Shown: positions 1 to 8,079 of the stretch, one piece after another
Position numbering within the stretch: position 1 is the stretch's first letter
Layout of the letters: each line of letters starts with the position of its first letter
Source: Rhodoferax ferrireducens
GTDB taxonomy: Bacteria; Pseudomonadota; Gammaproteobacteria; Burkholderiales; Burkholderiaceae_C
NCBI RefSeq assembly: GCF_003347515.1
Contig: NZ_QEII01000284.1
Coordinates: 1-64,000, forward strand
Reading direction: 5' to 3'
DNA: 64,000 bases
Position numbers and translations under genes: made by a program
Notes under the pieces: generated by a model
What the model was told of the DNA's origin: nothing
Databases searched by the model: none
The model's input: the letters and a program-made list of their open reading frames with translations, nothing else

Positions 1-117
1 ATCGTCAGCTTCTACAACAGCCAGCGGTTGCACTCCACACTGGGCAACTTGCCACCCAATGCTTTCGAGCAGAAATCGGCAATCAAACAACCTATCGGTC
101 TGTACGAAAAAACTTGA
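1..117 (+). CDS. IS3-family transposase OrfB, C-terminal end only
   Basis: Only the last 38 codons are in the window. They contain FYNSQRLHSTLG, the segment that closes the DDE/rve integrase core of IS3-family OrfB proteins. The stop TGA is at 115-117. About 13 bp further the DNA becomes the interior of a Bug-type binding-protein gene on the other strand, so the IS terminus lies near 118-131. The rest of the element is outside the window, and the IS3 subgroup cannot be named from this piece. Confidence 0.75.
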   Translation: MVSFYNSQRLHSTLGNLPPNAFEQKSAIKQPIGLYEKT

Positions 118-507
118 CCAGGACAGACTGATGGGGGCGAAGTCAGTGACGGGGTTGTAGGGGAGCTTCTTATAGAGCGCAGGATTCACTGCGTGGGTGC
201 CGATGTGACCCATCATCAGCGTATACCCGTCAGCCGGAGAACCCTTGACGAATTCAGCAGCTATGGCACCGGAGGCCCCAGGCTTGTTGATCACAATGAA
301 GGGTTGCCCCAGCGCGGCTTGCAGTTCATTTCCGAGCAACCTTGCCAACGCGTCTGTCACACCTCCCGGCGGGAAGGGCACCACCAGCTGGACTGCACGG
401 GTTGGAAAGGTTTGCTGCGCGTAAGCGCTTGACAATAATTTTATGGGGCTGACTGCAACAGCTGCCGCCAGTAAAAATCGCCGTCGCGCGCATCTTGTGT
501 AATTCAT
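118..507 (-). pseudogene. Bug/TctC-type tripartite tricarboxylate binding protein, truncated by IS3
   Basis: The frame starts with ATG at 507 and has an Arg-rich signal peptide (MNYTRCARRRFLLAAA ... AYAQ). It continues into the Bug-family core: QLVVPFPPGGVTDALARLLG, VINKPGASGAIAAEFV, then LYKKLPYNPVTDFAPIS. These are the N-terminal ligand-pocket motifs of periplasmic TctC-like proteins, which are normally about 320 residues. After about 125 residues the homology ends where the IS3 terminus begins, so about 200 C-terminal residues are missing. The start lies 35 bp after the GST stop on the same strand, so this was probably the last gene of the VOC-monooxygenase-GST operon. No TctA or TctB genes are nearby. 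Confidence 0.75.
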
Positions 508-542
508 GGTGTTTGTCTCTGGTTGTCAGGAAAGTGAATTCG

Positions 543-1202
543 TCAGCCAAACCTTGCGGCGGCATCCCATCCGGAAAGAGGGGAAGGAACCTGGACACCG
601 CGAACAACGGCTGGCCGGTTTGACATGCGGTCAAACCAACGCGACAGATGGACGTGCCGCCCAAAATCGAAATGCATGGCAGATATGCAGTTGAACCAGC
701 CATAGTGGGCGATGTCCACAATCGAATAGTCCCCACAAATCCAGTCTCGGCCCGCCAATCGCTGGTCTACGACACCGAATAGCCGCTCAACTTCGGTTCG
801 GTATCTGTCAATTGCGTAAGGCAGTGGCTCACCCGCGTAGTACGTAAACCAGGCCAGCTGGCCGAACATCGGGCCGATAGCTGAAGCCTGGAAGAACAAC
901 CACTGGAGCGCTTCCCAGCGCTCGTTGGGCGTCACCGGCATGAGCCGGTTGGACTTTGAGGCGAGATACAGCAGGATGGCGCATGACTCAAAAACGGTCG
1001 TGTTCGAGTCATGGTCTGTAATGACGGGAATTTTGGCGTTCGGCGCTATCTCCCTGAATGAGTCCCGCAGATGTTCACCAGCCCGGACATCGACACACTG
1101 GACCTGGTAAGGCAACGCCAGTTCTTCAAGGGCAATACTGATCTTGTGCGAGTTCGGCGTGTTAAGGCCATAGAGGGTTATCACTGCGCGATCCTTATGC
1201 AA
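543..1202 (-). CDS. Glutathione S-transferase family protein
   Basis: A 219-residue protein with a thioredoxin-like N-terminal GST domain (ITLYGLNTPNSHKISIALEE, then NAKIPVITDHD and the glutathione-binding FESCAILLYLA at about residues 71-81). An alpha-helical C-terminal domain follows, with the capping motif GDYSIVDIAHYGW. The LNTPNSHK start resembles the YghU/YfcG-like (Nu) bacterial GSTs. Its start overlaps the end of the monooxygenase gene by 8 bp, so the two are probably translationally coupled. Next to a hydroxylase and a ring-cleavage-type VOC protein it may act as a glutathione-dependent isomerase or a detoxifying enzyme for an aromatic intermediate. That role is inference. Confidence 0.85.
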   Translation of the reverse strand: MHKDRAVITLYGLNTPNSHKISIALEELALPYQVQCVDVRAGEHLRDSFREIAPNAKIPVITDHDSNTTVFESCAILLYLASKSNRLMPVTPNERWEALQWLFFQASAIGPMFGQLAWFTYYAGEPLPYAIDRYRTEVERLFGVVDQRLAGRDWICGDYSIVDIAHYGWFNCISAMHFDFGRHVHLSRWFDRMSNRPAVVRGVQVPSPLSGWDAAARFG

Positions 1203-2394
1203 TTTCGGCGGCTCGCTGGACTGAGTTGAGCATCGAGGTGTCCATCAAGTACTGCTTGGCGCGGTCAGGGTCTGCCGCGGTCTGCCGCAGGCTCAATGCC
1301 TGTTCCGCCCGGCGTGCGGGATCCCTCTCTTCCATCTGTTTTTTGTTGCGTATGCTTTGTGCCTGAACATGCTCGACTGCAACATAGCGGCGCTGTCTTT
1401 CGTAGACATCCAAAGCCGACTCAGGACCGCTCTGGCGTACGACGCTGAGAAGCCGCTGTGCCAGGTTGAATGCGTCGTGCACTCCGCCGTTCAAGCCAAA
1501 TCCGCCCAAAGGGTTGTTGATGTGTGCGGCATCGCCCGCGAGAAAGACGCGCCCGTGCCGAAACCTCGACGCCACTCTCTGATGCACCCGGTAGGTGCTG
1601 CTGTAAACCACGTCGAATTGACCCTCACCCGGCAAGAATTCATGAAGGCGCTTTTGTACGGCCTCTGGTGCCAGAACTTCTGGATCGGGAAGGTCAGGGT
1701 CGGCTGGCATTGCAATCCGCCAGAGGTTGGCATATTTGTCATCCGACAGCTTCAGGACAACCGCCCATCTCTCGGGGTCTGTGACGTAAGCGGCGCCCGA
1801 AAATCCCAGACCTTCAAGAGGCTGCGTCACATTGGTGACCAGGAAGCGCTCCGGCCAGCTGAAGCCCGGAAAGTCGATAGCGGACTGCTTGCGTATCACG
1901 CTGTGCGCGCCATCCGCGCCTATGACCCAGCGTGCATCAAGCGTCTGTTCGACCCCGTCGTCTCCGCTAAACCGCACTTCGACCCGATCTGCTTTGGATT
2001 CGATTCCCAGTACCTTGTGCCCATGCAAAAGTTTTGCGGGGGTGGCACGCAATCGCTTGATCAAAACGTCTGACAAAACATGCTGCGGCATGTGAAAGCG
2101 AAACGGATACCTGGTCTCGTCGCGCAGCAATCCCAGGTCGAATTCCGCGATCAGGCCGCTGCGATCACGTACCTGCCACACCGGAACCTTAACGCCGCGA
2201 GGCAAGATTTCCGAAGTGATGCCGAGCTCGTCCAGCATTTCAAGCGTGGGAGGGTGGAACGCCGCACCACGCTGTTCTTTCGCCGTCTCAAGCTCGGCCT
2301 CTATCAGCGCCACTCCAACGCCCTTGGTCGCAAGGTAAAGCGCGGCGACGAGCCCGACAGGCCCACCGCCCACGATGGCTACGTCTATCGTCAC
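1195..2394 (-). CDS. FAD-dependent aromatic monooxygenase (class A flavoprotein hydroxylase)
   Basis: A 399-residue class A flavoprotein monooxygenase. The N-terminal Rossmann motif is VAIVGGGPVGLVAALYLA (residues about 5-22). The DG motif is WVIGADGAHSVIRK (about 156-169), and the GD motif is GRVFLAGDAAHINNPLGGFG (about 283-302), which binds FAD ribityl/pyrophosphate. No membrane segments are seen. The family (UbiH/MhpA/PHBH-like) hydroxylates phenolic substrates with NAD(P)H and O2. The start ATG overlaps the VOC gene stop (ATGA at 2391-2394), and the GST gene overlaps the 3' end. The substrate is unknown; a phenol feeding the adjacent VOC enzyme is the simplest reading. Confidence 0.85.
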   Translation of the reverse strand: MTIDVAIVGGGPVGLVAALYLATKGVGVALIEAELETAKEQRGAAFHPPTLEMLDELGITSEILPRGVKVPVWQVRDRSGLIAEFDLGLLRDETRYPFRFHMPQHVLSDVLIKRLRATPAKLLHGHKVLGIESKADRVEVRFSGDDGVEQTLDARWVIGADGAHSVIRKQSAIDFPGFSWPERFLVTNVTQPLEGLGFSGAAYVTDPERWAVVLKLSDDKYANLWRIAMPADPDLPDPEVLAPEAVQKRLHEFLPGEGQFDVVYSSTYRVHQRVASRFRHGRVFLAGDAAHINNPLGGFGLNGGVHDAFNLAQRLLSVVRQSGPESALDVYERQRRYVAVEHVQAQSIRNKKQMEERDPARRAEQALSLRQTAADPDRAKQYLMDTSMLNSVQRAAEIA

Positions 2395-2966
2395 GCTCCG
2401 CTCCGGCTGGCGTCATATGTATCCACATGACCGGCTGTGAAGTGGCGCAACTCCTTGTCGTAGCGATCGCCAAAGAGCTCGCGGGCTGATGGCACGGGAT
2501 TGGGATCCTGAAGGAAAGGGGTCTCGAACGTCCAGTTTCCCGTGTACACCGAGTACTCCAAAAAGACGCCGTTGGGGTCGCGGAAGTAAATCGATTTGCA
2601 GAAGAGGTGATCAATGACATCGGAAACCTCGACACCTTTCGACTCCAGGTGTTTTTTGGCCTCAAGCAGTGCGCCCTCGCTCTCCACACCCAACGCGACA
2701 TGGTGGGCAAATCCTTTGTCTTTGGTCTCTGGTGTTTCGTCCTTCAAATCAAAGAAAGCGACGCGGTCGCCGTTTCCTATGTCAAAGAAGTAATGTTTCT
2801 TGTCGGCAAGGTCGCCCCAGGTCAAACCCGCAAATGGGTCGACTGGCGGGAGATGAAGAGTCGTGACGATGGGGCAACCCATCACGCCGCTCCAGAAGCG
2901 AACTGTTTCTTCCATATCCTTGGTGCACAGCGCCAAGTGGTGCATACCCGTACTTTTGATACCCAT
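2391..2966 (-). CDS. VOC-family protein (extradiol dioxygenase/glyoxalase fold)
   Basis: A 191-residue protein built of two beta-alpha-beta-beta-beta VOC modules. The first begins MHHLALCTKDMEETVRFWSG, with His10 a likely metal ligand. The second has FAHHVALGVE and the closing IYFRDPNGVFLEYSVYTG, where the late Glu is the usual third ligand (2-His-1-Glu facial triad). It is preceded by an AGGAG Shine-Dalgarno sequence. It is the first gene of a tightly overlapping operon with the FAD monooxygenase and the GST, and it faces a LysR gene across about 130 bp. Members can be ring-cleaving dioxygenases, glyoxalases or isomerases. The operon favours aromatic ring cleavage, but the sequence alone does not fix the reaction. 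Confidence 0.8.
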   Translation of the reverse strand: MGIKSTGMHHLALCTKDMEETVRFWSGVMGCPIVTTLHLPPVDPFAGLTWGDLADKKHYFFDIGNGDRVAFFDLKDETPETKDKGFAHHVALGVESEGALLEAKKHLESKGVEVSDVIDHLFCKSIYFRDPNGVFLEYSVYTGNWTFETPFLQDPNPVPSARELFGDRYDKELRHFTAGHVDTYDASRSGA

Positions 2967-3096
2967 GACGAACTCCTATGTGTAGATTGCGGATCCGTTT
3001 GCCTTGTGCTTCAATCGCAACGGCAAACAGGTACGTATCCTAGGTCGCCGGGACTCGCCGCGATAGATCGTACGGCTTAGAACAGGTATTAGTGCA

Positions 3097-4002
3097 ATGC
3101 ATATCAGCAATCTCGACATCAAGACACTGACGATTTTTTCGACGGTGATGCGCTTGCGCAATTTGTCCCAAGCCGCGGTACAGCTCGGGCTTACACAGCC
3201 GGCCATTAGCCAAGCGGTGACACGCCTCCGCAAGCACTTTGGAGATGCGCTGCTGGTTCGCACCGGCCGGGGAATGGAGCCTACTCCGCGCGCACTTGAA
3301 TTGCTTGAAGCGGTGGATGCCATCCTCACGATCGCCCATGAGCAGCTGGATTCACGAGCCGCATTCGAACCGTCCAAAGCGCGCCGTACGTTCAGTTTTT
3401 TTGCCACCGATTTCGGTGCAACCCTGCTTCTCCCTAAACTTGCGAGCGTGTTGCGCGAAGAAGCACCGCTCGTTACCGTCAAGGCAGTCACCAATACCCT
3501 CCGGCCTGCGAAGCAGCAGCTGGAAGGCGCGGAGGTCGATCTGGCGGTTGGTGGTTTTACTGACCTGGGGGGAAGCTTCTACCAGCAGTTGCTCTTCAGG
3601 GACAACTATGTGTGCCTGGCCGGAAGCCTTTTCGTGAACACCGCTGCGAAACTGAGCAAAAGCGCATTCCGAAGTGCGTCACACGTTATTGTTGCGCCGC
3701 TTCCTCAGGGCTACGGCGCAGTGGAAGAACTCGTTCGCGGCGAAGCAGAGTCCGGGCGGATCGCCATCGAGGTACCTAACTTTCTCTCTTTGCTGATGGT
3801 CTTGCGGGAAACTGATCTCCTTTGTACGGTTCCCGCCCGCGTTGGAACGGCTGCAGGGCGACTTCTTGGTCTTCGCACATATGAGCCACCATTTGCACTT
3901 CCCAGCTTGAACGTGAAAATGTTTTGGCATGAACGTCTGCATCGGGATCCGGCGCATCGTTGGTTTCGAACGCTCATGGACAGGCTTTTCCGAGCGAAAT
4001 AA
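3097..4002 (+). CDS. LysR-family transcriptional regulator
   Basis: A 301-residue LysR regulator. The N-terminal winged helix-turn-helix is clear (LDIKTLTIFSTVMRLRNLSQ, then LGLTQPAISQAVTRLRKHFG and LVRTGRGMEPT), followed by a PBP2-type effector domain (about 95-301). The NodD/LinR-like start (NLDIKTLTIF) suggests an activator of aromatic or xenobiotic catabolism. It is transcribed divergently from the VOC-monooxygenase-GST operon, the standard arrangement for a LysR regulator and its target. The 130-bp shared region should hold its binding site. An IS5-type element sits about 105 bp after its stop. Confidence 0.9.
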   Translation: MHISNLDIKTLTIFSTVMRLRNLSQAAVQLGLTQPAISQAVTRLRKHFGDALLVRTGRGMEPTPRALELLEAVDAILTIAHEQLDSRAAFEPSKARRTFSFFATDFGATLLLPKLASVLREEAPLVTVKAVTNTLRPAKQQLEGAEVDLAVGGFTDLGGSFYQQLLFRDNYVCLAGSLFVNTAAKLSKSAFRSASHVIVAPLPQGYGAVEELVRGEAESGRIAIEVPNFLSLLMVLRETDLLCTVPARVGTAAGRLLGLRTYEPPFALPSLNVKMFWHERLHRDPAHRWFRTLMDRLFRAK

Positions 4003-4107
4003 AACCCATGAAAATGGGCTAAATGATGACGCCAACGAGGATTTGACCAGAGTGGTCTGTTGTTGCCAACCAAAAATTGATCAGTTAAGGCGAGAAGTTC
4101 CGTAAAT

Positions 4108-5777
4108 AGTCTGCCCTGCAAAATTCATTCTTCAAAAACCAGCCCACTCGACCTGGCCAAAACTCGGTTTTTTTGCCACGGCCTCGCCGTCAAGCAAGTT
4201 GCTCAAGTGCCAAGTCCCGATGCGCGCATGAGTCCCATATGACTCTGCCGCGGCCCATAGCGGTGACGCCGTTAGCTGCAACAAGCGCAAAAAAGCCGCT
4301 CCTATGCCCAGCCGGGCAATCGCGCGCAGCAACCAGCGCAGGTTGTAGCCCGCAGCGCAGCTCAGGGCATGCAACGCATCTCCCAGCGAGCCTTGCAGCC
4401 AGCAGCGATCCATGCGGTGATCAGACTTCAAGTGTCCGATGGCCGGCTCCACTGCCGGGCGCTGTTTGAGCCAGCCCTTTTGCTGCGCACTCAGGCTCTT
4501 GAACTTGCCCCGGTGAATGATTGTCTTGTTCGGGTTGTCGGCGTCCACGCCGCGAAAGCCCAGATCGACCACGACGTCCTGGATGGTGACGCTCAAGTCT
4601 TGCATCAGGTTGGTTGCCTGCTCCAGGACTGCGCTCAGAATGTGGCCGTCGTAGGGGTTGCCGGGGAAGGTACGCGCGCCCAGCATCAGGCCATGCTGGT
4701 GGGAGACTATTACGGCGCTCTTGACGCCAAACTCGTAGGGCTTGCGCGCCTTTCCCTTGCCAATACACTCAACTTCCGGCGCGTGCAGCGCGTACAGTTT
4801 GTTCTTGTCGTTGCGCTGCTGCGTGCGGATGCGTTCAGCGCGCCCCAGCCACAGCCCCAGGTCACTGACTGCCTTGGGGTGATCAGGTGCAAAGTCCGCC
4901 CCCTGCATCTTGCGCTGCACCTGGCGCATGACGATGCCCAAAATTGTGCGCTGGCGTTTGAGAACCCGTTTCAGGCGCCGAAACTGCTTGGCATGCGCGT
5001 AGCCGCCGGCGCGCCAGCGCAGCGCTTTGCCTTCTTTGGCAAAAGTCTGTTTGAGCCCGATGCCGGCACGCTTGGCAGCGCTGACCACCTTGTGGCGCGC
5101 GATCTCCAGCAAACGGCTGTCTGTCGGGTGGGCGATGGCCTTCTCCTGGACGGTGGTATCCACAATCACGCGCTCCAGGTCCTTGGGCTTGAGCGCCTCA
5201 AGGGCTACGGCCGTGTCGATGGTGGCCTTGAGCAACAGTTCCAGGCCTTCTTCGCCCAGGTCGCGGCGAAAGCGCCCAATCTGTGTGGCGTCGCACGGCA
5301 GCCGGTGTTCGTAGTAGGCCATGCCGCTGAAGAACTGCCAGACGATGTTCTCGCTCCAGCGCACAACCAGTTCCTCGTCGCTGAGATTGAAGCTGTGCTT
5401 GAGGTACAGCAGGCTGGCCATCAGGCGAATCGGTAGCTTGGGCCTGCCCGCGTTGCTGCGACCTGCACCCATCAGGGCCTGCGTGGGGCCGAACATGTCA
5501 CGGCCTTCAAGGATCTGGCCGGCGCGAGCCTGGCGCTCGAATTTCGCTGCCACCGACGCTTCGATCTGATCCCAGGGCAGTCGGCTCGCCAGCACTGCCA
5601 GGGGGTCGCTCAGGTTGATCATGGCATCGATGCGGCTGCGGAAAAAGTCAGGCGTTTGCATCCTCAAATCCCTCGGAAATAAACTCTCTGTAAAACGATT
5701 CTTGAGGGAATTGGTGCACCTCATTTACACAGAAAACCAGCATTCATGCGGGTTGGCGGGATTCTGCAGGGCTGACT
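4108..5777 (-). mobile_element. Complete IS5-superfamily insertion sequence with imperfect terminal repeats
   Basis: The ends are AGTCTGCCCTGCAAAAT at 4108-4124 and the inverted AGTCAGCCCTGCAGAAT read from 5777 back to 5761, 15 of 17 identical. The flanking tetranucleotide AAAT is present on both sides (4104-4107 and 5778-5781), consistent with a 4-bp target duplication. The element is about 1.67 kb and carries one transposase gene. It appears complete and recently inserted. It separates the LysR gene from older IS4 and IS21 remnants. Confidence 0.8.
4132..5661 (-). CDS. IS5-superfamily (IS1182-like) DDE transposase
   Basis: A 509-residue transposase when started at MQTPDFFRSRIDAMINLSDP; an upstream in-frame ATG at 5724 would add 21 residues of IS-end sequence. 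The N-terminal DUF772-like region has PIRLMASLLYLKHSFNLSDE, followed by the DDE_Tnp_1 catalytic core: VIVDTTVQEKAIAHPTDSRL (first Asp), DVVVDLGFRGVDADN (second Asp) and PAVEPAIGHLKSDHRMDRCW (Glu). These are the spaced acidic residues of the IS5/IS1182 group. The length suits that group, and the frame is intact, so the enzyme may be active. Confidence 0.85.
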   Translation of the reverse strand: MQTPDFFRSRIDAMINLSDPLAVLASRLPWDQIEASVAAKFERQARAGQILEGRDMFGPTQALMGAGRSNAGRPKLPIRLMASLLYLKHSFNLSDEELVVRWSENIVWQFFSGMAYYEHRLPCDATQIGRFRRDLGEEGLELLLKATIDTAVALEALKPKDLERVIVDTTVQEKAIAHPTDSRLLEIARHKVVSAAKRAGIGLKQTFAKEGKALRWRAGGYAHAKQFRRLKRVLKRQRTILGIVMRQVQRKMQGADFAPDHPKAVSDLGLWLGRAERIRTQQRNDKNKLYALHAPEVECIGKGKARKPYEFGVKSAVIVSHQHGLMLGARTFPGNPYDGHILSAVLEQATNLMQDLSVTIQDVVVDLGFRGVDADNPNKTIIHRGKFKSLSAQQKGWLKQRPAVEPAIGHLKSDHRMDRCWLQGSLGDALHALSCAAGYNLRWLLRAIARLGIGAAFLRLLQLTASPLWAAAESYGTHARIGTWHLSNLLDGEAVAKKPSFGQVEWAGF

Positions 5778-5814
5778 AAATATTATTTACGTATAAATTC
5801 TCAGTAGTGTCCGG

Positions 5815-6141
5815 TTAAAAGTTGAACAAATTCAACTGGTTAGCGCCAACCGGTGTTTCTGGAATTGGGGTACAGGTCTGCAAGGCGCATGCAAGCTGGG
5901 TTTTCTCGAAAACTGAGACCGAAAGAATCTGTAGCAATGCATAGAGCGAGGCATCGAGTTGAAGCTCCTTCTTGACGATGGCGATGAGCACGTAGGTGCA
6001 GACGGCGCACCAGATTTGGGTCTTCACGGCGTTCTCGCTGGTGCCCAGGAATTTTTTGATCCGCAAATGCTGCTTGATCCATTTGAAGAACAACTCCACC
6101 TGCCAGCGGCTCTTGTACAAGGCGGCGATGGTCAGCGCTGG
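5815..6141 (-). pseudogene. IS4-family transposase, C-terminal remnant
   Basis: The frame encodes LTIAALYKSRWQVELFFKWI, the YREK-type region with the catalytic Glu of IS4-family transposases. The C-terminus QLNLFNF* is typical of the group. Only the last roughly 107 residues remain. On the upstream side the homology switches abruptly, near 6141, to an istB fragment. An apparent IS end containing TGTCCGGTTAAAAG lies at about 5800-5820. The gene is a deletion scar joining two unrelated transposons and cannot make an active enzyme. Confidence 0.75.
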
Positions 6142-6466
6142 CATCCGCCATAAAGGACAGGGTCATCAGCTCCTGCACTGCCATGCGGTCGCAGTGTGTG
6201 GGCCAATCCCAATCGAAGTCGGCCAGTGGTTTGAAACGCCCAATATGGGCTGCCCGCAGTCGGCGTTCCAGACTGCGCTGGGCTCGCTCACTCTCTTCCC
6301 AGTCCAATACATCTTTGGTCCACCCCAGTCGTACTGGGTCGCCCTGCAGGGTCTCCCAGTGCGCCAGCAGGCCCATCAAACGCAGAGCTTTGGCGCGCTC
6401 CTGAAGTTGCGCCAAATTGATGGCGGGAACCTGGCTGGCATGGTCGGTAATGGCGTTCGTGTTCAT
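6142..6466 (-). pseudogene. istB: IstB helper ATPase of an IS21-family element, N-terminal remnant
   Basis: From ATG 6466 the frame reads NLAQLQERAKALRLMGLLAH, then WEESERAQRSLERRLRAAHI, and reaches QELMTLSFMAD. That is the N-terminal domain of IstB, the AAA+ target-selection helper of IS21 transposases. Homology stops just before the Walker A motif, where an IS4 remnant begins, so ATPase function is lost. The ATG overlaps the istA stop (6463-6466), the normal IS21 coupling of istA and istB. Confidence 0.8.
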
Positions 6467-7418
6467 GATTTGTCGTCCTGCTCATCTGTGGCATCTGTAT
6501 CCGGTTTGGCCGGGGTCAGTTCGTCATACGAGTCCAACTTGTGGGGACGTACTGTTACGTCCAACGCGCGTGGCCCACCGTCAATTGGTCATCCTCAGGC
6601 CAGCGCCTGTCCGCCGCTGGTCCTGCTACCCAAAGACGCGCCTGTGCGTTGAGATCATCCACATCGGTGAAGCTGCGCGCGGCAAAGAAGTTGTCGCGGA
6701 TGTATCGAATCGATCGCTCCACGCGCCCCTTCTCGTTGCCGCGTGCCACCGCCACCGGGCGCGGCTCATAACGGTGGTGGGCGGCAAATGCCAGGTACTC
6801 AGGATTGAAACGGATGGCACTGCCCACGCGCTCCAGCACAGCGCTTTTAAGGTTATCGCTCAAGATGACCCTGGGAACGCCACCCCATGCTTCAAACGCC
6901 AGTACATGGCCGAGCAGGAAGCTGTCCATGCGGGCGTTCAAACTAAAGTGCAGGAAGATGCGCCGTGAGTAGGCCAACACCATCACAAAGGCCATCAGGG
7001 GACGGCGAGCTTTACCAACCTCGACATGATCGAAATGAGCCCAGTCAACTTGTGCCTGTTCACCCGGCAAGGTGCGAAGGCGCAGGTAGGCCTCAGCGGC
7101 GGGACGCGGACGGTGGCGAGCCACGATACGGCGAAAGTAGTCACTGCCACCAAGGTAGCCACGACCCTGCACCATGGCATGAAGGCGGCTGGCCGTGAGT
7201 GTGGGGAATTTGGCCAGCGTCTCGCGGATGAAGGGCAAATAGGGATCAGCCTGGCTGGCTCGCAGGGACTGCTGGGCTCGCATGACGTTGGCAGTCTCAA
7301 GTACCCGGCGCACAGTGTCACGGTGCACGTGCAGCTGGGTCGCGATGGTGCCGATACGCCAGAGCTCGGCTTGGTACAGGCGCAGGATTTGGGCGCGCAA
7401 TTCAGGGGCTATGGCCAT
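6463..7418 (-). pseudogene. istA: IstA transposase of an IS21-family element, internally deleted
   Basis: Starting at ATG 7418, the frame has an N-terminal helix-turn-helix ([20 protein letters not shown]) and then the DDE core: [12 protein letters not shown] (Asp), [13 protein letters not shown] (Asp) and a downstream Glu in [18 protein letters not shown]. Homology runs to [10 protein letters not shown] (about residue 285). The frame then ends at 6555, while the natural IstA tail (PHKLDSYDELTPAKP ... stop at 6463) lies in another frame. IstA is normally about 500 residues, so roughly 180 internal residues were deleted with a frameshift. Non-functional. Confidence 0.8.
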
Positions 7419-7635
7419 GGTTGGATTTGTACTCGCGGTTATTGAGCAGAAATCCCAAACGCACATGCGCCACGCAGCTTGTGCAGCACCAGTGGCAACG
7501 CCACAGGGCAGCGGGCGCACTGGGCACCAAGATGGAGGAAGTCGATGCTGCCGCGCTGCATGGCTCAGTGGTTGGGATTGAGAGGGTGGACGGGATGACT
7601 GGCAGTACAGCATCCGAGGGGGTGTCCTGGGAACC
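7402..7635 (-). pseudogene. Cys-rich IS21 passenger protein, C-terminal half (disrupted)
   Basis: This is the downstream half of a gene whose upstream half is at 13224-13526. The frame reads [16 protein letters not shown] and ends [20 protein letters not shown] with a stop at 7402-7404, overlapping the istA start (7418). Joining the halves across the shared CTGATG restores one frame of about 178 residues (KVTHQ + GSQDTP). The C-terminal CxxCCxxC cluster suggests metal binding. Position and overlap indicate a passenger gene of the IS21 element, translationally coupled to istA. Its function is unknown. Confidence 0.6.
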
Positions 7636-7718
7636 CTGATGAACGGACGCGTCAGCATCTTTACTTGCCATCTTCAAGCAATTCAATAAGCTGCATGAAT
7701 ATGCGCGCTACTTGAGGT

Positions 7719-7755
7719 CGAGTAGCAAGTCTTTGATAAAAGACGAGTAGCAGGT
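7719..7755 (+). repeat. Paired 12-bp direct repeats at the left end of the recombinase element
   Basis: CGAGTAGCAAGT (7719-7730) and CGAGTAGCAGGT (7744-7755) match at 11 of 12 positions and are 25 bp apart start to start. Between them is a small inverted repeat (GTCTTT...AAAGAC). They lie between the CTGATG boundary and the first gene, where arm-type recombinase or regulator sites would be expected. The binding role is inference. Confidence 0.45.
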
Positions 7756-7776
7756 GGGGGTCCGGGGGAGGAACAA

Positions 7777-8079
7777 ATGGGACGCGCAATTGTGGATAAC
7801 TCTGAATTGGTACGTTGGCGTGCCCTACCTGCCTTGGACGTGCTCAAGGTGCTGGCCGACCACATAAAGGAAGACCCGGACTTCATCCCCCTGACACGGC
7901 ACAACGCCAGCCGATGGCATGTCAACGTCGCCGGCAGAGAATACGAGTTTCTGTGCGAGGGTCCCAAGTTCTACGACACCCGCCAAAAGCGCGGCGGCGG
8001 CGGCGCGATTGATCTGGCGATGTATGTGTTTGGGTTGGACTTCAAAGGTGCAGTTGGGCGGCTCAAGGGCGTGCTGTGA
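7777..8079 (+). CDS. Small protein with CHC2/primase-like C-terminal motif, first gene of recombinase operon
   Basis: A 100-residue protein with a strong GGAGG ribosome-binding site. The N-terminal part (LPALDVLKVLADHIKEDPDF) is helical. The C-terminal part, GGGGAIDLAMYVFGLDFKGA, looks like the region after the zinc finger of DnaG-type CHC2 domains, where GGDAIDFV...GLSFxEAV is typical. The CHC2 cysteine-histidine set is not complete here, so zinc binding is doubtful. The stop overlaps the start of the first recombinase (GTGA), so it belongs to the element operon. Similar lone domains occur in TOPRIM primases of mobile elements. It may help in DNA binding or replication; function unproven. 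Confidence 0.65.
   Translation: MGRAIVDNSELVRWRALPALDVLKVLADHIKEDPDFIPLTRHNASRWHVNVAGREYEFLCEGPKFYDTRQKRGGGGAIDLAMYVFGLDFKGAVGRLKGVL

Noticed and set aside
4369..5436. Long plus-strand open frame opposite the IS5 transposase
   Set aside because: It lies antisense to a well-supported DDE transposase and has no protein features; a GC-rich shadow frame.
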